Part shown: piece after piece, positions 1-10,489 of the stretch
How positions within the stretch are numbered: position 1 is the first letter of the stretch
Layout: each line of letters begins with the position of its first letter
Assembly: GCF_001954275.1 (NCBI RefSeq)
Contig: NZ_MBEU01000010.1
Coordinates: 248,001-312,000 of the forward strand
DNA: 64,000 nucleotides
Direction: 5' to 3'
From: Mycobacterium sp. IS-836
GTDB lineage: Bacteria; Actinomycetota; Actinomycetes; Mycobacteriales; Mycobacteriaceae
Translations under genes and position numbers: made by a program
Notes under the pieces: model-generated
Databases searched by the model: none
The model's input: only the letters and a program-made list of their open reading frames with translations
What the model was told of the DNA's origin: nothing

Positions 1-625
1 CCGGCAACAACGGCACGACGGTCGGGCCGTCGACGACGCAGAACAGCGACACCTCGGGGCCGTCCAGATAGGACTCCAGCAGCACCGGGTGACCGGACTC
101 GAGCAGCGCGGCGGCGTGCGCGCGCGCGACGTCGCGGTCCGGCGTCACCACCACGCCCTTGCCCGCGGCAAGATGGTCGTCCTTCACCACCCAGTTCGGG
201 TCGCCGGCGGGCGGCCCGAACCGGTCCAGGGCGGCGTCCAAAAGGGCTGGGCTGTCGATGATTTCGCTATCTGCGGTGCGCACACCGGCGGCCGCCATGA
301 CCTCCTTGGCGAACGCCTTGGAGCCTTCGATGCGGGCGGCGTCCTTACCGGGGCCGAAGCAGACGATGCCGGCCTCGCGGACGGCGTCGGCGACCCCGAG
401 CACCAGCGGCACCTCTGGACCGATGACCACCAGGTCGGCCCGAACCTCGCGAGCCAGGGCGACGACTTCTTCGCCGGAGGTGACGTCCACATCGCGCTGC
501 TCGGCGAGCCGGGCGGTGCCGGCGTTGCCGGGGGCGATGGCCAGCCCGGTGACCTGGGGGTCCCTGCCGAGCGCGAGCAGCAGGGCATGTTCACGGGCAC
601 CGGAGCCGACTACCAGGACGCGCAC
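1..625 (-). CDS. purD: Phosphoribosylamine-glycine ligase (GARS), N-terminal part; runs off the window
   Basis: Enzyme of purine synthesis that joins phosphoribosylamine to glycine using ATP, in the cytoplasm. About 208 N-terminal codons are visible, from a GTG start reading [15 protein letters not shown]. This is the typical GARS amino-terminal nucleotide-fold signature, followed by GNAGTA and, near residue 70, [13 protein letters not shown] sequence. The ATP-grasp start ([16 protein letters not shown]) lies about residues 145-160. The C-terminal half lies outside the window, so nothing can be said about its integrity. It starts 22 bp after the CMD-family gene and is probably read through from the aldehyde dehydrogenase operon. 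Order matches Rv0771-Rv0772 of M. tuberculosis. Confidence 0.95.
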   Translation of the reverse strand, partial: MRVLVVGSGAREHALLLALGRDPQVTGLAIAPGNAGTARLAEQRDVDVTSGEEVVALAREVRADLVVIGPEVPLVLGVADAVREAGIVCFGPGKDAARIEGSKAFAKEVMAAAGVRTADSEIIDSPALLDAALDRFGPPAGDPNWVVKDDHLAAGKGVVVTPDRDVARAHAAALLESGHPVLLESYLDGPEVSLFCVVDGPTVVPLLP

Positions 626-647
626 GAAACGTCACTCTAGCGGCCCG

Positions 648-1085
648 CTAGTCGCCGGTATTGCCCCTGTGCATCTTCACCGCGTTGTCGACGTTGGCCT
701 TCTTGTCCTCCCCGGCGCCCTTTGCCGCGGCCTTCTTGCGCTTGGCCACCACGGTGTCGACCGCGCCGTTGAGCGCCGAGCCCAGTGGGAACCCGAGATA
801 GTGGGTGAGGAAGACGGCCATCTCCTTGAGCTCGGTCTCGCTGAGCTCCCCGTTGAGCAGTGCGGCGTTGATTTGGATCTCGGCCAGGTCGCGATTTCCG
901 ACGGCGGTCACCGCGGTCAGCGTCATGATGCGCTTGTCGCGCATCGACAATCCCGGCCGGGACCAGATAGTGCCGAACAGGTGGTCGACGGTCAGGTCGA
1001 AGTACGCGTCGCCCTCGATGTTGGGCATCTCCCAGCCGTAGACCTCGTTCATTTTTTCGAGGCCCTTGCGGCGCAGTTCGTCCAT
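648..1085 (-). CDS. Carboxymuconolactone decarboxylase (CMD) family protein
   Basis: A 145-residue protein with an alpha-helical CMD/AhpD-like fold; the core around residues 38-75 (LFGTIWSRPGLSMRDKRIMTL...) is characteristic of the family. The conserved CxxC thiol pair of AhpD-type peroxidases is absent, so a decarboxylase-like or non-redox role fits better. The lysine-rich tail (about residues 113-130) is low complexity. Its ATG directly follows the TAA of the upstream dehydrogenase with no gap, indicating translational coupling in the aldehyde dehydrogenase operon. It is the counterpart of Rv0771. The substrate is unknown. Confidence 0.88.
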   Translation of the reverse strand: MDELRRKGLEKMNEVYGWEMPNIEGDAYFDLTVDHLFGTIWSRPGLSMRDKRIMTLTAVTAVGNRDLAEIQINAALLNGELSETELKEMAVFLTHYLGFPLGSALNGAVDTVVAKRKKAAAKGAGEDKKANVDNAVKMHRGNTGD

Positions 1086-1940
1086 TTATGTTTCTTCCTG
1101 TGTGTGCGGTACTCCGAGGCCGGCCGCTAGCCGCCTGAAGGCCAGCTCCGCGAGCGGTAGCTCAACCGATACGCTTTCACCCAAGGCCAGCGCCAGACTC
1201 AGATCCTTCTCCCCCAGGCCGCGGGCGTGCACGAACGGCTGGTACAGGAAGTGGTCGGGCTCAAGGTCTTTCATGTCGTCGCGGACCATGATCGCCCCGG
1301 CCCCGCCGGTCAGCTGGTCGGTATGGCGCACCACCCGGCCCAGGGCTTGCAGATCGAGCCCGGCCGCCTCGGCCAGCTTCATCGCTTCGCATGCCGCGGC
1401 ATACGAGGTGAACGTCAACATGTTGCGGGCCAGCTTCATTCGTGTCCCCGCACCGGGCTCACCGGCGTGAATGACCATCGCCGCCCAGTGTTTGAACGCC
1501 GGCTTGATGCGCTCGTACACCTCTCGCTCGGCGCCCACCATGGTGGCGAGCTCACCCTTCGCCGCGGCGGCCGCCCCACCACTTACCGGCGCATCGACAA
1601 TGTGGATTCCTTGCGGTTTGTGTTCGGCCGCCAGCTCGACGGCGGTGGTGTCGCTGATGGTCGAGTGGATCGCGATGACCGTCCCCGCCTTCGCATGGGC
1701 GGCCAGCTCGGCGACAACCTCTCGCACCTGGGCGTCGTTGAGCACGGTGATATGGATGATGTCCGCGGCGGCGACGTCTGCCACGCTGTCGGCCAGGCCG
1801 GCGCCTTTTTCGGCCAGTGGCGTCATCGCCTCGGTCCGGATGTCGTAAACCGTTACTCCGCCGGGCCATTCGGTCATCTTCGTGGCCATCGGTGCGCCCA
1901 TGTTTCCCAGGCCGATATAGCCCAGCTTCAGGTCCGTCAT
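1086..1940 (-). CDS. NAD(P)-dependent beta-hydroxyacid (HIBADH-like) dehydrogenase
   Basis: A 284-residue oxidoreductase of the 3-hydroxyisobutyrate/6-phosphogluconate dehydrogenase superfamily. The Rossmann motif GYIGLGNMGAPMA lies at residues 7-19. The substrate motif DAPVSGG lies near residue 115, and the catalytic-lysine region KLARNML is near residue 165. The chosen ATG reads MTDLKLGYIG and overlaps the TGA of the upstream SDR by 4 bp (ATGA). A reading frame extending further upstream would run into the SDR gene and lacks family similarity. Corresponds to Rv0770. It probably oxidises a short hydroxyacid made by its operon partners; the substrate is not determined. Confidence 0.9.
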   Translation of the reverse strand: MTDLKLGYIGLGNMGAPMATKMTEWPGGVTVYDIRTEAMTPLAEKGAGLADSVADVAAADIIHITVLNDAQVREVVAELAAHAKAGTVIAIHSTISDTTAVELAAEHKPQGIHIVDAPVSGGAAAAAKGELATMVGAEREVYERIKPAFKHWAAMVIHAGEPGAGTRMKLARNMLTFTSYAAACEAMKLAEAAGLDLQALGRVVRHTDQLTGGAGAIMVRDDMKDLEPDHFLYQPFVHARGLGEKDLSLALALGESVSVELPLAELAFRRLAAGLGVPHTQEET

Positions 1941-2686
1941 GATCGTATTATCTGCCCGCCGTCGACGTTGAAGATCTGCCCGGTGATCCACGAGGCCTCG
2001 TCGGACAGCAGGAACAGGCACATGCCGATCAGGTCGTCGGGAGTCCCCATGCGCGACAACGGAAGACCCTTGACGATGTCGTCGACCATCTCCTTGGGCG
2101 TGGTGGTCCGGTTGGCCTCGGTGTCGATGGGGCCGGGCGCGATCGCGTTGATCCGGATGTTGCGGCCGCCCAGTTCCCGCGAGAGCTGCTGGGTCAAACC
2201 GTTGACCCCGACCTTGGCCAGGCCGTAGTAGTTCGCGTAGAGCCACGCGGCGGTGGACGATTGGTTGACGATCGCACCGCCGCCGCGCTTGGACATCTTC
2301 TTATACACCGCGCGGGTACACCACAGCGCGCCGTCGAGGTTGACGCTCATGAACTTCTTGTAGTACTCGGGATCGATGGTGAGCAAGAAGTCCAGCTTCA
2401 TGCCGCCGAAGATCGCCGCGTTGTTGACGAGGTAGTCGATGCCACCGAACTCGGCCAGCGTGCGATCGGCCATCGCCTTGGCCGAGTCGGGATCGGACAC
2501 GTCGACCGGAACGGCCAGCGCCGTGCCGCCGTCGGCGGCGATCTGCTTGGCCACCCCCTCGGCCGCCTCCGCGTTGATGTCCGCCACGACTACCGCAGCG
2601 CCCTCACGTGCCAGCGCCTCGGCGTACGCCTGGCCGATGCCGCCGCCCGATCCGGTGACGATGGCGACCTTGTTTTCGAACCGCAT
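1937..2686 (-). CDS. Short-chain dehydrogenase/reductase (SDR)
   Basis: A 249-residue classical SDR. It has the cofactor motif TGSGGGIG at residues 11-18, NNAA near residue 88, a catalytic serine in NQSSTAAW and a C-terminal INVDGGQ-type signature. The usual YxxxK motif reads YYGLAK, so the catalytic Tyr and Lys are present. The start MRFENKVAIVTG sits 17 bp after the aldehyde dehydrogenase stop, with an AAAGGAAAAG-like ribosome site. The ATGA overlap with the next gene implies coupled translation. Equivalent to Rv0769. An alcohol or ketone in the same pathway as the aldehyde dehydrogenase is a reasonable substrate, but this is inferred only. Confidence 0.9.
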   Translation of the reverse strand: MRFENKVAIVTGSGGGIGQAYAEALAREGAAVVVADINAEAAEGVAKQIAADGGTALAVPVDVSDPDSAKAMADRTLAEFGGIDYLVNNAAIFGGMKLDFLLTIDPEYYKKFMSVNLDGALWCTRAVYKKMSKRGGGAIVNQSSTAAWLYANYYGLAKVGVNGLTQQLSRELGGRNIRINAIAPGPIDTEANRTTTPKEMVDDIVKGLPLSRMGTPDDLIGMCLFLLSDEASWITGQIFNVDGGQIIRS

Positions 2687-2703
2687 CTTTTCCTTTCGGA
2701 CGT

Positions 2704-4173
2704 TCACTGAATTGCTGTCGCAATGGTTTTGACTTCCAGGTATTCCTCGAAGCCGGCCAGCCCCATTTCCCGGCCGTTGCCGGACTGCTTGTACCCGCCG
2801 AAGGGCGCGTCGGCGGAGTACCACACGCCGCCATTGACATTGATCGTGCCCGCGCGGATCCGTGCCGCGACCCGCGCCGCCCTCTCCGGGTCGGCGCCGA
2901 ACACGCTGCCGGACAACCCGTATGGCGAGTCGTTGGCGATGCGGACCGCATCGTCGTCGCCGTCGTGCGGAATCACCGTCAGGACTGGGCCGAAGATCTC
3001 CTCGCGCGCGCAGCGGGCGTCGTTGCCCAACCCCGCGATCAGGGTCGGCTCGATGAAGAAACCGACGTCCCGGTCGGCCGGCCGGCCTCCGCCGCACGCG
3101 AACGTCCCGCCCTCGGCGATCGCCGAATCCAGATAGCCCTGGATCCGGTCGCGCTGGCGTGCGGAAATCACTGGGCCGCAAATGGTTCCGGGGTCGGTCG
3201 GGTCGCCGGGCTTGATACCGCCCATTGTCGCGGCCGCGACCGAGACGGCTTCGTCGTACCGCGCCCGCGGGACCACCAGCCGGGTGGTGATTGCGCATCC
3301 CTGCCCGGCGTGCATGCACACCGAGAACCCCGCCACGCCCACCGCGGCGTTCAGGTCGGCGTCGTCGAGGACGATGAACGCCGACTTGCCGCCCAGCTCG
3401 AGGAATACCTTCTTGATGGTCGCGGCGCCGTCGGCCATCACGCTGCGGCCGGTGGCGGTCGATCCGGTGAACGAAACCATGTCCACCCGAGGGTCTTTGG
3501 CCAACAGCGCACCCACGCCGTGGTCGCTGGACGTGACGATGTTGATCACGCCGGGCGGAAAGTCGGTGTGCTCGGCGATGAGCTCCCCGAGCACGGCGGC
3601 GCACCAGGGTGTGTCGGGGGCGGGCTTCAGGACGACGGTATTTCCGGCGGCCAGCGCGGGCCCGATCTTGGCGAGGTTGATCTGGTGGGGGAAGTTCCAC
3701 GGGGTGATGGCGCCGACGACGCCGACGGCCTCGCGGGCGATGGTGCGCCGGGTGGGGATCCCCATCGGTGACGCCTCGCCGAGATCCTGACTGTATTCGT
3801 AGGATTCGGCGGTATCGGCCGCGAATGCGAGGTCGTTGACCGGGACTTCGAGCTGAGCGATCGCGGTGAGCATGCGCGGCGCGCCCACTTCGGCGATGGT
3901 GATGTCGCGCAATTCTTCGAGGTGCTGCTGCATCGCATCTCGTAGCTGCCGAACACACCGCACCCGCAATTCGGTGTTGCGCGACCAGTCCGTCTCGTCG
4001 AAGGCATGCCGGGCGGCGTCGATCGCGCGGCCCATGTCGTCGGCGTCGGCGTCGGCGGCGACGCCGAGCACCTCCTCGGTCGCCGGATTGATGGTCGGGA
4101 AGGTGCCCGCGTTTCCGGTCGACATCTTGCCGTCGATGAACAGGGCGCTCACGCCGTCGGCCAACAGGGCCAT
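2704..4173 (-). CDS. aldA: NAD-dependent aldehyde dehydrogenase
   Basis: A 489-residue aldehyde dehydrogenase that oxidises aldehydes to carboxylates. Visible signatures are TPWNFPHQINLAK (about residue 153), the cofactor loop FTGSTATG (about 231), the catalytic glutamate motif LELGGKSA (about 255), the nucleophile in HAGQGCAITTR (about residue 290) and the C-terminal GGYKQSGNGREMG. The start MALLADG was chosen because a purine-rich GGGAG precedes it and a longer reading adds non-homologous residues. It heads a minus-strand operon and is divergent from a TetR gene 218 bp away. A TGGACA-type palindrome 54 bp upstream is the likely operator. Matches Rv0768. Confidence 0.93.
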   Translation of the reverse strand: MALLADGVSALFIDGKMSTGNAGTFPTINPATEEVLGVAADADADDMGRAIDAARHAFDETDWSRNTELRVRCVRQLRDAMQQHLEELRDITIAEVGAPRMLTAIAQLEVPVNDLAFAADTAESYEYSQDLGEASPMGIPTRRTIAREAVGVVGAITPWNFPHQINLAKIGPALAAGNTVVLKPAPDTPWCAAVLGELIAEHTDFPPGVINIVTSSDHGVGALLAKDPRVDMVSFTGSTATGRSVMADGAATIKKVFLELGGKSAFIVLDDADLNAAVGVAGFSVCMHAGQGCAITTRLVVPRARYDEAVSVAAATMGGIKPGDPTDPGTICGPVISARQRDRIQGYLDSAIAEGGTFACGGGRPADRDVGFFIEPTLIAGLGNDARCAREEIFGPVLTVIPHDGDDDAVRIANDSPYGLSGSVFGADPERAARVAARIRAGTINVNGGVWYSADAPFGGYKQSGNGREMGLAGFEEYLEVKTIATAIQ

Positions 4174-4226
4174 CTCCCGCTCCCGTCTATGGCGATTCGA
4201 AGGGCAAATCCACGAAATCAGTCGAG

Positions 4227-4240
4227 TGGACAGTTGTCCG
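4227..4240. promoter_or_regulatory. Palindromic operator candidate upstream of aldehyde dehydrogenase operon
   Basis: TGGACA-GT-TGTCCG, a near-perfect 14-bp inverted repeat 54 bp before the aldehyde dehydrogenase ATG. It is followed 6 bp later by a lone TGTCCC half site. The same core recurs at 4385-4398 over the start of the TetR gene. Two copies flanking a divergent regulator gene is the usual layout for an autoregulated TetR repressor. Binding itself is inferred. Confidence 0.7.
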
Positions 4241-4384
4241 ATATTGTCCCATCGCACCATAGTCGCCAGGCCGTCCGCGGTGCAAGAGCCGATGCCGCTC
4301 GACCCGCTGAGGTCCCGGCTAAGTGCGCGTTAAGCTGGATATTTACCGAACGGGCTTGCCTCGCCTCCCGCCTATCCGATAGTT

Positions 4385-4398
4385 TGGACATGTGTCCA
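4385..4398. promoter_or_regulatory. Perfect palindromic operator candidate overlapping the TetR start codon
   Basis: TGGACA-TG-TGTCCA is a perfect 14-bp palindrome with the TetR GTG start (4392) inside it. A bound repressor there would block its own transcription, and probably a leaderless transcript, and with it the whole CYP123-CYP51 operon. Same core as the site at 4227-4240. Confidence 0.75.
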
Positions 4399-5030
4399 GC
4401 GATGCCCTGGTTACGATCACATCCCAAGCCGAGCACCAGACCGGTCAGGCGCCGCGCAACCGGCGCCAGGAAGAGACGTTCCGCAAGGTGCTCGCCGCCG
4501 GCATCGAGACCCTGCGCGAGAAGTCGTATGCCGACCTGACGGTGCGCGCGGTGGCGGCGCGCGCCAAGGTCGCCCCCGCCACCGCCTACACCTACTTCTC
4601 GTCGAAGAATCACCTGATCGCCGAGGTGTACCTCGACCTCGTCCGGCAGGTCCCGTACTTCACCGACGTCAACGACCCCATGCCCGCGCGGGTGGATAAG
4701 GCGCTGCGCCATCTGGCCCTCGTCGTCGCCGACGAGCCCGAGGTCAGCGCGGCGTGCACCACGGCGTTGCTCGGCGGCGGTGCCGATCCCGCGGTCAGCG
4801 CCGCGCGCGACCGCATCGGCGCGGAAATTCACCGCCGCATTTCCACCGCCATCGGGCCCGGCGCCAACCCCACCACCGTGTCGGCGCTGGAGATGGCCTT
4901 CTTCGGTGCGCTCGTGCAGGCGGGTAGCGGCGAATTCACCTATCACGAGATCGCCGACCGGCTGACCTATGTGGTGCGCCTCATCCTGGCCGGCGCCAGC
5001 GAGACGAGCCAGGAGTCAACAACCAAATGA
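4392..5030 (+). CDS. TetR-family transcriptional regulator
   Basis: A 212-residue TetR repressor. The helix-turn-helix spans about residues 30-75, with LTVRAVAARAKVAPATAYTYFSSK as the recognition part. The C-terminal ligand domain is helical and not informative about the ligand. The start is GTG inside a perfect palindrome, and an ATG two bases upstream is out of frame. The stop overlaps the CYP123 start by 4 bp, so regulator and P450 are co-translated. It is the counterpart of Rv0767c. It most likely represses both its own operon and the divergent aldehyde dehydrogenase operon through the two TGGACA palindromes. Confidence 0.92.
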   Translation: MSSDALVTITSQAEHQTGQAPRNRRQEETFRKVLAAGIETLREKSYADLTVRAVAARAKVAPATAYTYFSSKNHLIAEVYLDLVRQVPYFTDVNDPMPARVDKALRHLALVVADEPEVSAACTTALLGGGADPAVSAARDRIGAEIHRRISTAIGPGANPTTVSALEMAFFGALVQAGSGEFTYHEIADRLTYVVRLILAGASETSQESTTK

Positions 5031-6244
5031 CGGTGCATGTTGGAGACCACGAGCTGGTCCTCGATCCCTACGACTACGACTTCCATGAGGATCCGTACCC
5101 CTATTACAAGCGGCTGCGCGACGACGCCCCCTTGTACCGCAACGAGGAACTGGAGTTCTGGGCGTTGTCCCGGCATCAAGATGTGCTGCACGGGTTTCGG
5201 AACAGCACAACGCTTTCCAACCGCGACGGCGTGTCGCTGGACCCGGTCTCACGCGGACCGCACGCGTCGAAGACGATGTCGTTCCTGGCGATGGACGATC
5301 CGGCGCATTTGCGTCTGCGCACGCTGGTGTCGAAAGGCTTTACGCCGCGCCGGATCCGGGAACTCGAGCCACGCGTCACCGAGCTCGCGGTGCAGCATCT
5401 CGACGCCATGCTGGAGAAGGCGGGCTCGGGAACCGTGGATTATGTCGCGGAATTCGCCGGCAAGCTGCCGATGGACGTCATCTCCGAACTGATGGGCGTG
5501 CCTCTTGCCGACCGCGACCGCATCCGCGCGATGGCCGACGGCGTGATGCATCGCGAGGACGGCGTCAACGACGTGCCGGCTTCGGCGATCGAGGCGTCGA
5601 TCAACCTCATCGTCTACTACCAGCAGATGATCGCCGAGCGGCGCAAGCAGCCGACCGAGGACCTGACGTCGGCGCTGCTGGCCGCCGAGATCGACGGCGA
5701 CCGGCTCACCGACGAGGAAATCCTCGGGTTTATGTTCCTGATGGTGATCGCCGGCAACGAGACCACCACGAAACTCCTTGCCAATGCCGCGTTTTGGGGA
5801 TACAAGAATCCCGATCAGCTGGCTCCCGTCTACGCCGACCTGTCCCGGGTCCCGCTGTGGGTGGAAGAGACGCTGCGCTATGACACGTCCAGCCAGATTC
5901 TGGCGCGAACCGTATCCGGCGAGCTCACCCTCTACGACACCACGATCCCCGAGGGCGACGTCCTGCTGTTGCTGCCCGGATCGGCCCACCGCGACGAGCG
6001 GGTGTTCGACAACCCCGACGACTACGTCATCGGACGCGACATCGGCTCCAAGCTCATGAGTTTCGGCAGCGGCGCGCATTTCTGCCTGGGCGCCCATCTA
6101 GCCAGGATGGAAGCACGCGTGGCGCTGACCGAGCTGTTCAAGCGAATCCGCGGATATCAGGTAGACGAGGCCAATGCCGTCCGCGTCGACTCCAGCAATG
6201 TCCGCGGATTCGCTCACCTACCCATGACCGTGGAGGTCCGCTGA
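5027..6244 (+). CDS. cyp123: Cytochrome P450 CYP123 family
   Basis: A 405-residue soluble P450 monooxygenase. Landmarks in order: the I-helix oxygen motif AGNETTT (about residues 243-249), the ExxR helix in EETLRY (about 284), and the haem loop FGSGAHFCLG with the haem-ligating cysteine at residue 353. It overlaps the TetR gene by 4 bp and abuts the next SDR (TGAATG). Electrons probably come from the small ferredoxin encoded at 8.4 kb. Counterpart of Rv0766c. The natural substrate is not known. Control by the TetR regulator fits the layout. Confidence 0.93.
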   Translation: MTVHVGDHELVLDPYDYDFHEDPYPYYKRLRDDAPLYRNEELEFWALSRHQDVLHGFRNSTTLSNRDGVSLDPVSRGPHASKTMSFLAMDDPAHLRLRTLVSKGFTPRRIRELEPRVTELAVQHLDAMLEKAGSGTVDYVAEFAGKLPMDVISELMGVPLADRDRIRAMADGVMHREDGVNDVPASAIEASINLIVYYQQMIAERRKQPTEDLTSALLAAEIDGDRLTDEEILGFMFLMVIAGNETTTKLLANAAFWGYKNPDQLAPVYADLSRVPLWVEETLRYDTSSQILARTVSGELTLYDTTIPEGDVLLLLPGSAHRDERVFDNPDDYVIGRDIGSKLMSFGSGAHFCLGAHLARMEARVALTELFKRIRGYQVDEANAVRVDSSNVRGFAHLPMTVEVR

Positions 6245-7065
6245 ATGCCCCGCTTTGATCCCTTGCCCGAGCGTCGGCCGGCGATCGTGGCCGGCGCCTC
6301 CTCCGGCATCGGAGAGGCCACCGCCATCGAACTCGCTGCGCATGGCTTTCCGGTCGCCCTCGGCGCCCGCCGGGTCGAGAAGCTGAACGACATCGTCGGC
6401 AAGATCAACGCCGAAGGGGGCGAAGCGGTCGGATTCCACCTTGACGTCACCGACCCGAACTCGGTGAAATCCTTTGTCGCACAGTCGGTCGACGCGCTCG
6501 GGGAGATCGAGATCCTGATCGCCGGCGCGGGCGATACCTACTTTGGCAAGCTCGCCGAGATCAGCACAGACGAGTTCGAGTCGCAGGTGCAGATCCACCT
6601 CGTCGGCGCTAACCGACTGGCAACCGCGGTGCTGCCCGGCATGCTCGACCGGCAGCGTGGCGACCTGATTTTCGTCGGCTCCGACGTGGCACTGCGCCAG
6701 CGGCCACACATGGGCGCCTACGGCGCGGCAAAGGCGGCACTTGTCGCGATGGTCACCAACTTCCAGATGGAGCTCGAGGGCACCGGCGTGCGGGCCTCGA
6801 TCGTGCACCCGGGCCCCACCAAGACCGGGATGGGCTGGAGCCTGCCGGCCGAGAAAATCGGCCCCGCACTTGAGGATTGGGCCAAGTGGGGCCAGGCGCG
6901 CCACGACTATTTCCTGAGAGCGGCTGACCTGGCACGAGCCATCACGTTCGTCGCCGAGACACCCCGTGGTGGCTTCATCGCGAACATGGAGCTTCAGCCC
7001 GAGGCCCCGTTGGCCGACAAAAAAGATCGTCAGAAGCTCGCCCTCGGCGAGGAGGGGGTGCCATC

Positions 7066-7069
<4 letters not shown>
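6245..7069 (+). CDS. Short-chain dehydrogenase/reductase (SDR)
   Basis: A 274-residue SDR with cofactor motif GASSGIGEATA (about residues 18-28), AGAGD in place of the usual NNAG, the catalytic serine in FVGSDVAL and the pair Tyr/Lys in YGAAKAAL (about 159-166). The Gly-rich motif is preceded by PAIVAGASS rather than ALVTGASS, a mild deviation. It is placed between CYP123 and CYP51, abutting the former and overlapping the latter by 4 bp. It probably acts on a product of one of these P450s. Counterpart of Rv0765c. Confidence 0.91.
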
Positions 7070-8632
<1,563 letters not shown>

Positions 8633-8637
8633 GACCC

Positions 8638-9192
8638 ATGAATTCACAGGCGTCACATTCTCGCGCAGACCTCGAGGCATGGGTTGACCGCTGGCTGCAG
8701 GCCAACAAGGACTGCGAAAAGGCCGGCGACTGGAAGCCGCTGGCGGATTTCTACACCCAGGACGCGACCTACGGCTGGAACATCGGCCCCAAAGAAGACG
8801 TGATGTGCGTGGGCGTCGACGAAATCCGCGATGTCGCACTCGGCCTGGAGATGGAGGGCCTGGAGAACTGGGTGTACGAGTACCAGAAGGTGCTCATCGA
8901 CGAGAAGCAGGGCGAGATCGTCGGCTTCTGGAAGCAGATCGTCAACAAGGCCGACGGCACGCAGGACGAGATCTACGGCATCGGCGGCAGCTGGTTCCGC
9001 CTCAACAGCGAGGGGCTCATCGAGTGGCAGCGGGACTTCTTCGACTTCGGTCATGTCGCGAAGATGTTCGCGAAGCTCATCGAGTCCGGCGACCTGTCGG
9101 CCGGCATGCAGAAGCGGATCGAGCGCAGCCTCGCTGGTGAGAAGCTGCCCGGCTACTACCCGCTCGGGCAGGCGCCCGTTCCGATCTGGTGA
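8638..9192 (+). CDS. Conserved SnoaL/NTF2-like protein of the CYP51 operon
   Basis: A 184-residue protein starting MNSQASHSRADLEAW. It is acidic and rich in aromatic residues, and probably folds as a cone-shaped NTF2/SnoaL-like domain (WLQANKDCEKAGDWKPLADFY, DEIYGIGGSWFRL). No catalytic signature can be named. It lies 5 bp after the ferredoxin, and the C-terminus GYYPLGQAPVPIW is notably hydrophobic. Counterpart of Rv0762c, whose role is not established. A frame extending upstream into the ferredoxin gene was rejected as artefactual. Confidence 0.85.
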   Translation: MNSQASHSRADLEAWVDRWLQANKDCEKAGDWKPLADFYTQDATYGWNIGPKEDVMCVGVDEIRDVALGLEMEGLENWVYEYQKVLIDEKQGEIVGFWKQIVNKADGTQDEIYGIGGSWFRLNSEGLIEWQRDFFDFGHVAKMFAKLIESGDLSAGMQKRIERSLAGEKLPGYYPLGQAPVPIW

Positions 9193-9343
9193 ACCGGGGT
9201 CCCGCCCACCCAACCAAGCATTTGATTTGTTGCACGCGCTATGCTGACGCGACAGGAGTGCCCTGTGGCACCCGTCACCACCGCTGCCAGGCAAGATGGC
9301 TCGGGCAGTCTCAATTCAAAGGCGAAATGGGGTCAGGTCCAAC

Positions 9344-10471
9344 GTGAAGACAAAAGGCGCACTGATCTGGGAATTCAACCAGCCGTGGTCCATCGAGGAG
9401 ATCGAGATCGGCGACCCGCAAGCGCACGAGGTCAAGATCCAGATGGAAGCGGCGGGCATGTGCCACTCCGACCATCACCTGGTCACGGGCGGCATCCCGA
9501 TGGCGGGCTTCCCGGTGCTCGGCGGGCACGAAGGCGCGGGCATTGTCACCGAGGTTGGGCCGGGCGTGGAGGACATCGCCCCGGGTGATCACGTGGTGCT
9601 GTCGTTCATCCCGTCGTGCGGGCAGTGTGCCACCTGTCAGGCGGGCATGCGCAACCTGTGTGACCTGGGTGCCGGGCTGCTCGGCGGGGAGGCGGTGTCC
9701 GACGGCACCTTCCGCATCCAGTCCCGTGGCCAGAACGTCTACCCGATGACGCTGCTGGGCACGTTCTCGCCGTACATGGTCGTGCACCGCAGCTCGGTTG
9801 TGAAGATCGACCCGTCGGTGCCCTTCGAGGTGGCCGCCCTGGTGGGTTGCGGCGTCACCACCGGCTACGGTTCGGCGGTCCGCACCGCCGACATCCGCCC
9901 GGGCCAGGACGTCGCCATCGTCGGCGTCGGTGGCGTCGGCATGGCCGCGCTGCAGGGTGCCGTCAACGCCGGCGCCCGCTACATCTTCGCGATCGACCCG
10001 GTGGAGTGGAAGCGCGATCAGGCGCTGAAGTTCGGCGCCACCCACGTCTACCCCGACGTCAACGCGGCGCTGATGGGCATGGCCGAGGTCACCTACGGCC
10101 TGATGGCGCACAAAGTGGTGGTCACGGTCGGTGAGCTGCAGGGCGCCGACGTCGACGCCTACCTGAACATCACCCAAAAGGGTGGTACCTGCGTGCTGAC
10201 CGCGATCGGCAGCCTGCTGGACACCAACGTGACGCTGAACCTGGCGATGCTGACCCTGATGCAGAAGAACCTGCAGGGCACCATCTTCGGCGGCGGGAAC
10301 CCGCAGTACGACATTCCGCAGCTGCTGTCGATGTACAAGGCCGGCAAGCTCAACCTGGACGACATGATCACCCGCCAGTACCGGCTCGAGCAGATCAACG
10401 ATGGCTACCAGGACATGCTGGACGGCAAGAACATTCGCGGCGTCATCCGCTACACGGACGCCGATCGGTAA
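9344..10471 (+). CDS. adhB: Zinc-type alcohol dehydrogenase (NDMA-dependent family)
   Basis: A 375-residue medium-chain dehydrogenase. It shows the catalytic zinc ligand in GMCHSDHH (about residue 40), GHEGAGIV, the structural-zinc cluster CGQCATCQAGMRNLC (about 95-109) and the NAD motif VGVGGVGMAAL. GTG is preferred because it yields MKTKGALIWEFNQPW, the conserved N-terminus of AdhB; an ATG 48 bp upstream adds unrelated residues. It oxidises primary alcohols in related enzymes. A 151-bp gap separates it from the previous gene, so an extra promoter is possible. Counterpart of Rv0761c. Confidence 0.93.
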   Translation: MKTKGALIWEFNQPWSIEEIEIGDPQAHEVKIQMEAAGMCHSDHHLVTGGIPMAGFPVLGGHEGAGIVTEVGPGVEDIAPGDHVVLSFIPSCGQCATCQAGMRNLCDLGAGLLGGEAVSDGTFRIQSRGQNVYPMTLLGTFSPYMVVHRSSVVKIDPSVPFEVAALVGCGVTTGYGSAVRTADIRPGQDVAIVGVGGVGMAALQGAVNAGARYIFAIDPVEWKRDQALKFGATHVYPDVNAALMGMAEVTYGLMAHKVVVTVGELQGADVDAYLNITQKGGTCVLTAIGSLLDTNVTLNLAMLTLMQKNLQGTIFGGGNPQYDIPQLLSMYKAGKLNLDDMITRQYRLEQINDGYQDMLDGKNIRGVIRYTDADR

Positions 10472-10489
10472 CCGACCATCGGCTTGCCG

